NCBI RefSeq assembly: GCF_019443405.1
Contig: NZ_CP080376.1
Location: forward strand, 1,860,001 to 1,924,000
DNA from: Brevundimonas sp. PAMC22021
Lineage (GTDB): Bacteria; Pseudomonadota; Alphaproteobacteria; Caulobacterales; Caulobacteraceae
Direction of reading: 5' to 3'
DNA length: 64,000 nt
The notes beneath the pieces are model-generated. The model did not search any database, was not told the origin of the DNA, and worked only from the letters and a program-made list of their open reading frames with translations. Each line of letters starts with the position of its first letter. Positions within the stretch are counted from its first letter, which is position 1. Below, one piece after another: positions 18,405 to 25,392 of the stretch. A program made the translations under genes and the position numbers.

Positions 18405-19574
18405 TTAAAGCGAGACCGCCGCCGCCATCAGCGCATAGCCGGCGGGCCTCGGATGCAGCCCGTCGCCGGTCAGCGCCCCTTCCGCCGGCGCCTTCCAGCG
18501 CCCGCTGACGCCGTCTTCCAGCACCGCCGCCACGTCGAACACGCCCGTCAGATGCGGCGACGGCGCCGATCTCAGCCAGCTGTTGATCGCCTGCCGCTCG
18601 GCCTCGTTGGCGTAAGGCGTCTGCCCGCCCAGCGTCGCCCAGCCATCGCTCGACGTCGTGCGCGGCGTCAGCGTGGTGTGGAACACCTCCAGCCCCCGTC
18701 CGGCCAGCCCCTTCCACAGGGCCAGCAGACTCGCCTGCACCTGCGCCGCCGTGCGGCCGATCACCAGGTCGTTGATCCCGTGATTGCACACCGCCGTCGT
18801 CGCATGCTGTGCGGCCAGCGCCATGCGCCGTCCGCCGCCGCTCACGATCTGCCCCGCCTGCTCGGCCGGCATGGCCAGGCTCGACCAGCCATACCGGCCG
18901 CCCACCGCCCGCACCACAAAGCCCAAGTCGTTGGCCGGATTGTCCGCCTGGCCCGAGGCGATGCTGTCGCCCAGCACGACGATCGCCCTCTGCGCCGTGG
19001 CCGTCAGTCCGGTGATCGCCAGCGGCCCGTAGCCATAGGCGAACGCGGTCGGCACCGTCCCGCTGGTGGTCAGGTCCGCCCCGCCGCCCGACAGGTTGCT
19101 GCCCTCGCCGTCGCCCGGGACCGTGGTCACGCCCAGCGGCCACCGGCCGCCGCTCGCCGCCGACACATGGGTCCGCACCCAGGCCTGCGCTCCCGCCGGG
19201 ATCGAGACGCCCGCGCCCGCATCGCTCGCCGCCTGCGCCCCCGGCTCCAGCACGACCTCGCGCCGCCCGCCAAAGAAGACCGGCGTCATCGTCCCGGCCG
19301 GATGTTCGATCGCCGCCCGGATTGTGATCGCGTTCGGCCCCGCCGCCTCGTTCGCCCCGTTGGGCATGCGCCAGTTGGCGTAAACCAGCCCCACGTCCAG
19401 CGCGTCCTCGGCGCCCACGGTGATCCGCTGACGATAGGTCGCCTGGGTCGCTGCTCCGTCCGACAGGCCGTTCCTCAACAGCACGCCGCGCCCCGCCACC
19501 AGCCGCCGCCGCCTCGCCTCCACCTCGTCGCGAAAGGCCGCGCCCGCGTCCCTCAACGTCACGAACCCGCTCAT
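18405..19574 (-). CDS. SGNH/GDSL hydrolase with N-terminal beta-rich domain, in the GTA cluster
   Basis: The C-terminal half is an SGNH hydrolase: block I GDSIASG, block III HGIND, and block V DGLHPRPAGY with the Asp/His pair. The first 200 or so residues look beta-rich and lack a signal peptide, as expected for a virion component rather than a secreted enzyme. SGNH domains often deacetylate polysaccharides. It is coupled by ATGA to a small ORF that follows the head-spike base gene, so I infer it is the outer spike or fibre acting on surface polysaccharide. It is not part of the minimal gene 1-15 set. Confidence 0.8.
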   Translation of the reverse strand: MSGFVTLRDAGAAFRDEVEARRRRLVAGRGVLLRNGLSDGAATQATYRQRITVGAEDALDVGLVYANWRMPNGANEAAGPNAITIRAAIEHPAGTMTPVFFGGRREVVLEPGAQAASDAGAGVSIPAGAQAWVRTHVSAASGGRWPLGVTTVPGDGEGSNLSGGGADLTTSGTVPTAFAYGYGPLAITGLTATAQRAIVVLGDSIASGQADNPANDLGFVVRAVGGRYGWSSLAMPAEQAGQIVSGGGRRMALAAQHATTAVCNHGINDLVIGRTAAQVQASLLALWKGLAGRGLEVFHTTLTPRTTSSDGWATLGGQTPYANEAERQAINSWLRSAPSPHLTGVFDVAAVLEDGVSGRWKAPAEGALTGDGLHPRPAGYALMAAAVSL

Positions 19575-19726
19575 GCCCGCGCCTCCGTCACCACCATGCG
19601 CCCTTGATCATCGGTCACGATCCGCCCGTCGTGGGTCACCACCGCGAAGCCCTCCGGCGCCTCGACTACGCCGCTCGCGGCCAGCACCCCGCCTGGCGCC
19701 GCGCCCATCGCATCCAGCTCGATCAT
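19571..19726 (-). CDS. Small GTA-cluster protein between spike base and SGNH hydrolase
   Basis: This 51-residue ORF begins MIELDAMGAAPGGVLAASGV and ends in a beta-hairpin-like stretch (FAVVTHDGRIVTDDQGRM). No family is recognised. Its start overlaps the spike base stop (TGATG) and its stop overlaps the hydrolase start (ATGA). Its length and context suggest an adaptor between spike base and hydrolase. Confidence 0.65.
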   Translation of the reverse strand: MIELDAMGAAPGGVLAASGVVEAPEGFAVVTHDGRIVTDDQGRMVVTEARA

Positions 19727-20013
19727 CAGTCGAACAGCGCCACGATCTGCCCGGCGCTCGTCCCCGTCGCCAGCACCCGACGCACCTGCACCGGCAGATA
19801 CCCCGCCGGATGATTGGCGAAGACCACCGCCTCCCCGTCCGCCGCATCCACCGTCAGCACCCGCACCGATCCCGCGACGCCCAGGTACAGCGCCTTTGCA
19901 TACACAGGCAGATCCGCCCCATCGTCCGGCGTCACCGCCCGCGCCCTCCGCGCCGGCCCGCCCGCGCTCCGCCCATGATTCAGCAGCCCGTCTCGATCCG
20001 CGATCGCCGGCAT
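19726..20013 (-). CDS. Head-spike base protein (RCAP_rcc01079 / GhsA-like)
   Basis: This 95-residue protein matches the GTA spike base family pattern: a variable N-terminus, then DLPVYAKALYLGVAGSVRV, VVFANHPAG and VRRVLATGTSAGQIVALFD. In Rhodobacter capsulatus the related protein forms the base of spikes on the capsid surface and is encoded away from the main cluster. Here it is inside the structural operon. A strong AGGAG lies about 9 bases before the ATG at 20013, just after a repeat pair. Confidence 0.75.
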   Translation of the reverse strand: MPAIADRDGLLNHGRSAGGPARRARAVTPDDGADLPVYAKALYLGVAGSVRVLTVDAADGEAVVFANHPAGYLPVQVRRVLATGTSAGQIVALFD

Positions 20014-20035
20014 CGTTTTGTCTCCTTTTTTTACA

Positions 20036-20176
20036 ATCTCTCCTCCCCATTCCATGGGGAGGTGGCGCGGCGCGGAGCGCCGTGACGGAGGGGTTCTCCT
20101 CCGCCGCTCAGAGCCCCTCCGTCTCGCCGGCTCACGCCGACGATCCACCTCCCCATCGCTGCGCGACAGGGAGGAC
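20036..20176. repeat. Family A repeat pair between terminase and spike base genes
   Basis: CTCCTCCCCATTCCATGGGGAGG, a GGCGC stem and GACGGAGGGG form the first half. After about 20 bases, CCCCTCCGTC and CCACCTCCCCATCGCTGCGCGACAGGGAGGA give the inverted second half. It starts seven bases after the terminase stop on the coding strand and could terminate or attenuate transcription into the head genes. Confidence 0.85.
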
Positions 20177-20182
20177 AATCCG

Positions 20183-21442
20183 TCACAGCACCCGTATCCT
20201 CGGCCCGGGCCTACGCCCATTCAGCATCAGCGCCGTTACCGCCCAGACCAGCGCATCCGCCCGGTCCGGGCTCGCCCCGTTGTCTGCCGCCCCCAGCGCC
20301 ATCAGCTCTTCCTCCAGCTGTGGAAACGCCCCGCAGTGCACCACCCGACCCTGTTCATACAGCGCCGCCACCGGCTCGGCCCGCGCCGACTTGGACCGGC
20401 TGGCGTGCACCATCTTCACCTCGACCAGACAGCCCGCCTGGACCAGCACGTTGCGCACCATGTCCCCGCCCTGGTTGCCCTCGGCGATCACCGCATCGGC
20501 CTCGAACTCTCGAACCGCCCGCACGACCTCCCGCGCCCAGCCCAGCGGGCTCAGCCCCCTCGCCGTCCGGTCGGCCAGCACAAAGACCCGCTCGTCCCTG
20601 CGCCCCGCCACCACGATGCCGCAGGCGTCGCCGCCCGCCGTGGCCGGCGGATCGACCGCCACCACCGTCCGCTCCAGTTCCGCCGGCCGCGCGCCCCGCG
20701 CCCGCTTCAAGTCCTCGATCCTGAACAGGGCGCCGTCGCTTTCGACCAGCACCCCCTCCATCTCCTGCGCCTCCAGCCGCGTGCCGCCGTACAGCGTCTT
20801 CAGATGCTCCAGGAACCCGGGCGCCAGGTTCTTCGCGTTCAGCCCCGTCGCTCCGCGATCCAGCACCAGCCCCGCCTCGGCCATCAGCCGCCGCAAGGCC
20901 GCCGTGGGACGAGGCGTCGTCGTCACCGCCAGCCGGGGCTCGGTCCCCAGCCGCAGCCCGAACCGCAGGTTCGACAGCACCAGCTCCGGCTGGCGCCAGG
21001 CGCAGAACTCGTCGGCCCAGGCCGCATGGAACTGCGGCCCTCTCAGGCTGTCCGGGTCTTCTGCCGAAAAGGCGTAGGCTGCCGAGCCGTTCTTCCACAC
21101 CAGCCTGCGGCGACCCGCCTCCCACCGAGGCCGATCGCCCGCCACGCCAAAGCTCTTCAGCCCGGAGGCCCCCTCCACCATAACCTCGCGCACGTCGTGC
21201 AGCGCCGGCCCTACCAGGGCAAAGGTCCTCGGCGTCTTTCGCGCCAGATGGTCGATCCACCACGATCCCGCAAAGGTCTTGCCCGACCCTCGCCCGCCGA
21301 GCAGCAGCCAGGTCCGCCAATCGTCACCTTGCGGCGCTACCTGATGGTTCAGCAGACCCGCTCTCCTCAAGGCGAGCTCGAGCCGCGGCCCGCTCAGCTG
21401 CTGCGGCTCGCTTCTGTTCAAGTATCCCTTCGAGCTGATCAT
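20183..21442 (-). CDS. GTA gene 2: large terminase (DNA-packaging ATPase/nuclease)
   Basis: The packaging motor carries Walker A (LLLGGRGSGKTFAG), Walker B-like (FHAAWADEFCAWR) and a C-terminal RNase H-like nuclease domain (VVAVDPPATAGGDACG, DAVIAEGNQGGDMV, DRADALVWAVTALML). I chose ATG 21442 (419 residues); an ATG at 21499 is also in frame. Either choice overlaps the upstream gene 1-like ORF by more than 100 bases, which is unusual for this compact cluster. Confidence 0.93.
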   Translation of the reverse strand: MISSKGYLNRSEPQQLSGPRLELALRRAGLLNHQVAPQGDDWRTWLLLGGRGSGKTFAGSWWIDHLARKTPRTFALVGPALHDVREVMVEGASGLKSFGVAGDRPRWEAGRRRLVWKNGSAAYAFSAEDPDSLRGPQFHAAWADEFCAWRQPELVLSNLRFGLRLGTEPRLAVTTTPRPTAALRRLMAEAGLVLDRGATGLNAKNLAPGFLEHLKTLYGGTRLEAQEMEGVLVESDGALFRIEDLKRARGARPAELERTVVAVDPPATAGGDACGIVVAGRRDERVFVLADRTARGLSPLGWAREVVRAVREFEADAVIAEGNQGGDMVRNVLVQAGCLVEVKMVHASRSKSARAEPVAALYEQGRVVHCGAFPQLEEELMALGAADNGASPDRADALVWAVTALMLNGRRPGPRIRVL

Positions 21443-21848
21443 ATCGCTTGACGAGCTCGGCCCGCAGCCGCTCGTCTCGCTCGGGGTCGTCGTGTCCACC
21501 GTTCATCTCGTCCTCGTCTTCGCGTGGAGAGGCGGCGCAGGCGCGGCGGCGCAGGTCATCGACGAACTTGGCCGTGCGCGCGATCACGCCCACGGTCCGC
21601 ATCCGTTTTTCGACCTCGGCCGTGTTGGCGGGTTTGTCTTCGGCGACCAGCACCTCGACGCCCTCGTCCACCACCGCCTTCAGCAGGCCGAACAGCTCGC
21701 CCAGCCACCCGGCGCCGTCGTCCGCCGCCCCCGCCCTGTCCCCTTTTCCCGCCATGCCCAGAACATACCGGACCAGCGTCCCCAGGCGCGCAGATCGCCG
21801 CGAGAAAAGCTCAACCCCTTGACGATATTCAGCTTCCACCAGCGTCAT
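21324..21848 (-). CDS. GTA gene 1-like protein (possible small terminase)
   Basis: The 174-residue ORF is the first gene of the GTA operon. It contains LGELFGLLKAVVDEGVEVLV and KRMRTVGVIARTAKFVDDLRRR, and ends in a charged helix (KRYDQLEGILEQKRAAAAERA). The small-terminase call rests on position. An internal ATG at 21755 (MAGKGDRAG) is an alternative start; it would leave 21756-21870 as an untranslated leader with room for a promoter. The 3' part overlaps the terminase reading frame. Confidence 0.5.
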   Translation of the reverse strand: MTLVEAEYRQGVELFSRRSARLGTLVRYVLGMAGKGDRAGAADDGAGWLGELFGLLKAVVDEGVEVLVAEDKPANTAEVEKRMRTVGVIARTAKFVDDLRRRACAASPREDEDEMNGGHDDPERDERLRAELVKRYDQLEGILEQKRAAAAERAAARARLEESGSAEPSGSAAR

Positions 21849-21870
21849 TGCGCTGGCGGGCGCGGGATGG

Positions 21871-22326
21871 TCAGCAGCCGCGCTCGACCGCCCACTCCGG
21901 CGCCTCGAAATCCAGCGCGTCCTCGGGCTCTGCCAGCGCCAGTTCCGAGATCGTCTGGTCCTTCACCGACACGCCGGCCGTATGCACCGTGTTCGGGTCG
22001 CCCGAGACCAGAGGATGCCACGACGCCAGATCCCGCCCCTCGTGGATACGGCGATAGCCGCAGGACTTCGGCATCCACTCCAGCGCCTCGATGTTGCCGG
22101 GCGTCAGCTTGATGCAGTCCGGCACATGCGCCTTGCGGTTCGCATAGTCCGAGCAGGCGCAGACGGTGGGGTCGAACAGCTTGCAGTGCACCCGCGTCGG
22201 GATCACCTCGCCGGTGTCCTCGTCCTCGAACCGGATCACGCAGCACAGGCCGCACCCGTCGCACAGGCTCTCCCACTCGGCGGGCGACATCTCGTCCAGG
22301 GTCTTGGTTCGCCAGAAGGGCTGCAT
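21871..22326 (-). CDS. YcgN-family cysteine-cluster protein
   Basis: This 151-residue protein belongs to the YcgN (UPF0260) family with a cysteine cluster thought to bind zinc or iron. [23 protein letters not shown] and PDCIKLTP supply the conserved cysteines. No enzymatic role is established. It is on the same strand as the GTA operon, 22 bases upstream of the gene 1-like ORF, so either the GTA promoter is very close or the operon receives read-through from this gene. Confidence 0.9.
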   Translation of the reverse strand: MQPFWRTKTLDEMSPAEWESLCDGCGLCCVIRFEDEDTGEVIPTRVHCKLFDPTVCACSDYANRKAHVPDCIKLTPGNIEALEWMPKSCGYRRIHEGRDLASWHPLVSGDPNTVHTAGVSVKDQTISELALAEPEDALDFEAPEWAVERGC

Positions 22327-22455
22327 GTTCCGTCCCTTAGCGTCCGATCCCGGCGAAGTCGCGGCGTTTGGCGCATTACCGCATCGTAATCTTCACACGC
22401 GCGGTCCGCCTGCTACGGTCACTCTCAGCTCAACCCGCCGCCGGAAGCCCGATCC

Positions 22456-25329
22456 ATGAAGCGCCTCGCCCTGCTGTCCGCCTCCGTCCTGTCACTGACC
22501 CTCGCCAGCCCGACGCTGGCCCAGGTCGCGTCTCAGACCCCTGCGCCGCCGTCGCTGGACGCCCTGACGCCGGCGCCGCTCCAGTTCACCCACCGCACCC
22601 TGTCCAACGGGCTGAACGTCTACGCCATGCCCGATCCGGCCGCCGGCACGGTGACGGTCCAGGTCTGGTACGACGTGGGCGCAAAGAACGACCCGGCCGG
22701 CCGCTCGGGCTTTGCGCACCTGTTCGAGCACATCCTGTCGCGCAAGACGATCAACATGCCGCTGGGCACCATGAACGCCCTGACCGAGGACGTCGGCGGG
22801 ACCCGCAACGCCTCCACCGGCGCCGACTTCACCAACTACTATGAGACCGTCCCGCCCCAGTACCTCGAGACCATGCTCTGGACCCACGCCGAGCGCATGG
22901 CCCGCCCGGTGGTGGACGAGGCCGTGTTCAAGGCCGAGCGCGACATCGTCAAGGAAGAGCTGCGCCAGCGCGTGCTGGCCCCTCCCTACGGCCGGCTCCA
23001 GCGTTTCGTGATCGGCGACAACTCTTACGACGCCCACATCTATCGCCGCCCGACCATCGGCTCGATCGAGGACCTGGACAGCGCCACGATCGAGGACGCC
23101 CGCGCCTTCCACGAAGCCTACTATCGTCCCTCCACCGCGACCCTGATCGTGTCCGGAAACTTCGATCCGGCCCAGCTGGATCGCTGGGTGGATCAGTATT
23201 TCGCGCCCATCACCGCCCCGACCGACCGGCCCGTGCCGCAGATGACGCGCCCGCCCGAGGTGCGTCGTACCGAGCCGCGTTCCATCGTCGCCTATGCGCC
23301 CAACGTGCCGCTGCCGGCCGTCGCCGCCGTCTGGCAGGGCGTGCCCGCCAACAGTCCCGACGCCGCGGCGATCGAGGTTCTGGCCGGCGTCCTGTCCAGC
23401 GGCGAATCCTCGCGCCTCTACCAGTCGCTGGTCTATCAGCAGCAGGTCGCCGCCAGCGCCGGCCTCTACAGCGGCGCCCAGGAAGAGGGCGGCTCGATCG
23501 TCGCCCAGGTCATCGTCGCCGACGGCAAGACCCCTGACCAGGCCGAGGCCGCGCTGAACGCCGAACTGGCCCGCATCCGCGACACGCCCGTGACCGAGGC
23601 CGAACTGGCCGAGGTCAAGACCGAAATCCTCGCCTCCGCCCTGCGCAGCCGCGAAACCGCCTCGGGACGCGCCTTTCTGCTCGGCCAGGCCTTGGTCGGC
23701 CAGAACGACCCCCGTGCGGCGGACACCGACCTCGCCGCCGTCCGCGCCGTCACCACAGCCGATGTCCAGCGCGTCGCCCGACAGTACCTGGGCGACCAGG
23801 GCCGCGTCTCCATCCGCTATCTGGACGAGAGCCAGCGCCCGGCGGGTCAGGCCGACGCCTGGGCCAATCCCGCACCGCTGCCCGAGTTCATCTCCGTGCC
23901 GCCCGCGCTGAACGCTCCCAACGAACTGGCGCCGGAAGGGCAGCGCCAGGCCGCGCCCGCGCCGTCCGCCCCGGTCCAGGCTCGTCCGCCCGTAATCGCA
24001 GAGCGCACCCTGCCCAACGGCCTGCGTGTGGTGGTCGCCAAGTCCACCGACCTGCCGATCATGAACGCCCAACTGGTGACGCGCGGCGGCTCGGCCGCCG
24101 ACCCGGCCGACCGCTCGGGCCTGTCGGCCATGACCGTGGCCCTGGCCGGTCAGGGCGCCGGCGGCCGTTCCTCGACCGAGATCGCCCGCACGCTGGAGGC
24201 GCTGGGCGCCAGCACCGGCTCGGGCGCCGGCCGCGACAGCACCTCGCTGGTGCTATCCGCCCCCGTCGCTTCGGCCGACGCCGCGGGCGCGGTGTTCCGC
24301 GACATCGTCACCGCCCCGACCTTCGCCCCCGAAGAGCTCGAGCGCCTGCGCAAACAGTCCATCGACGGCCTGCGGGTCGAGTTGCGCCAGCCCGGCCCCC
24401 TCGCCGCCGCGGCCCTGCGCCGCACGGCCTTTGGCGAGGGCGGCTATGGCGCGCCCGCGCGCGGCACCCCCGCCTCCTTGAACGCCGTCACCCGCGAAGA
24501 GATCGCCGCCCTGCACCAGGCGCGCTGGCGTCCGGACAACGCCGCCCTGATCATCACCGGCGGCATGAGCCCTGAGGAAGGCTTCGCCTACGCCGAGCGC
24601 CTGCTGGGCGGCTGGGCCAAGCCCTCGACGCCCTTGCCCGCGAACGCTCAGGCGGCGGCGCCCGCAGCCCTGCCGACCCCGCGCGTGGTGGTGGTCGATC
24701 TGCCCGGCTCGGGCCAGGCCGCCGTGGCCGCCGCCGTGCCTGCGCCGCTGCGCACCAGCGACGACTGGTATCGCCTGGCCGTCGCCAACGCGGTCATGGG
24801 CGGCGGCTCCAACGGTCGCCTGTTCCAGGAGGTGCGGGCCAAGCGCGGCCTGTCCTACGGCGCCTATTCCAGCCTCGGTTCGGGCGCCTCGGCCGACCTC
24901 GTCACCGCCTCCACCCAGACCAAGAACGAAAGCGCCGCCGAGGTCGTGGACCTGATCCTGGCCGAGTTCGACCGCCTGGGCTCGGAGGCCGTGGCGACGG
25001 ACGCTGCGACCCGCCGCTCGACCTATCTGAACGGCGGTTTCGCCCGCCAGATCGAGACCACGGCGGGCCTGGGCGGCTTCCTGTCGGACGCGGTCGAATA
25101 CGGCCTGCCGGTCGACGACGTCGCCACCTATCCGCAGAAGATCGCGGCCGTGACGCCCGAGACGCTGCAGGCCGCGGCCCGCCAGTATGTCTCGTCCGAC
25201 CGCGCCTATGTGGTGGTGGCCGGCGACTCCAAGGTCTTCATCGACGCCCTGCGCGCCCGGCATCCCGACCTGGTGGTGGTCCCCGCCGCCGATCTGGACC
25301 TGTCGCGCGCCGACCTCGGCCTGCAGTAG
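22456..25329 (+). CDS. Exported M16-family zinc metallopeptidase
   Basis: At 957 residues this is a fused two-half M16 (pitrilysin/insulinase-like) peptidase. A Sec signal peptide (MKRLALLSASVLSLTLASPTLAQ) targets it to the periplasm. The first half carries the inverted zinc motif HLFEH (about residues 88-92) with a downstream Glu in KEELRQR. The second half (from about residue 515) retains the fold but no HxxEH, as is usual. It probably degrades peptides in the periplasm. It is transcribed divergently from ycgN. Confidence 0.93.
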   Translation: MKRLALLSASVLSLTLASPTLAQVASQTPAPPSLDALTPAPLQFTHRTLSNGLNVYAMPDPAAGTVTVQVWYDVGAKNDPAGRSGFAHLFEHILSRKTINMPLGTMNALTEDVGGTRNASTGADFTNYYETVPPQYLETMLWTHAERMARPVVDEAVFKAERDIVKEELRQRVLAPPYGRLQRFVIGDNSYDAHIYRRPTIGSIEDLDSATIEDARAFHEAYYRPSTATLIVSGNFDPAQLDRWVDQYFAPITAPTDRPVPQMTRPPEVRRTEPRSIVAYAPNVPLPAVAAVWQGVPANSPDAAAIEVLAGVLSSGESSRLYQSLVYQQQVAASAGLYSGAQEEGGSIVAQVIVADGKTPDQAEAALNAELARIRDTPVTEAELAEVKTEILASALRSRETASGRAFLLGQALVGQNDPRAADTDLAAVRAVTTADVQRVARQYLGDQGRVSIRYLDESQRPAGQADAWANPAPLPEFISVPPALNAPNELAPEGQRQAAPAPSAPVQARPPVIAERTLPNGLRVVVAKSTDLPIMNAQLVTRGGSAADPADRSGLSAMTVALAGQGAGGRSSTEIARTLEALGASTGSGAGRDSTSLVLSAPVASADAAGAVFRDIVTAPTFAPEELERLRKQSIDGLRVELRQPGPLAAAALRRTAFGEGGYGAPARGTPASLNAVTREEIAALHQARWRPDNAALIITGGMSPEEGFAYAERLLGGWAKPSTPLPANAQAAAPAALPTPRVVVVDLPGSGQAAVAAAVPAPLRTSDDWYRLAVANAVMGGGSNGRLFQEVRAKRGLSYGAYSSLGSGASADLVTASTQTKNESAAEVVDLILAEFDRLGSEAVATDAATRRSTYLNGGFARQIETTAGLGGFLSDAVEYGLPVDDVATYPQKIAAVTPETLQAAARQYVSSDRAYVVVAGDSKVFIDALRARHPDLVVVPAADLDLSRADLGLQ

Positions 25330-25392
25330 GCGCCCGCCCTACAGGCTTGCGCCATGGCGTCATGCGGGGCGGCGGTCTATATGCCGCCCCGC

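Noticed and set aside
6343..21848. Ordinary prophage
   Set aside because: No integrase, repressor, replication or lysis genes, and gene order and families match GTA genes 1-15.
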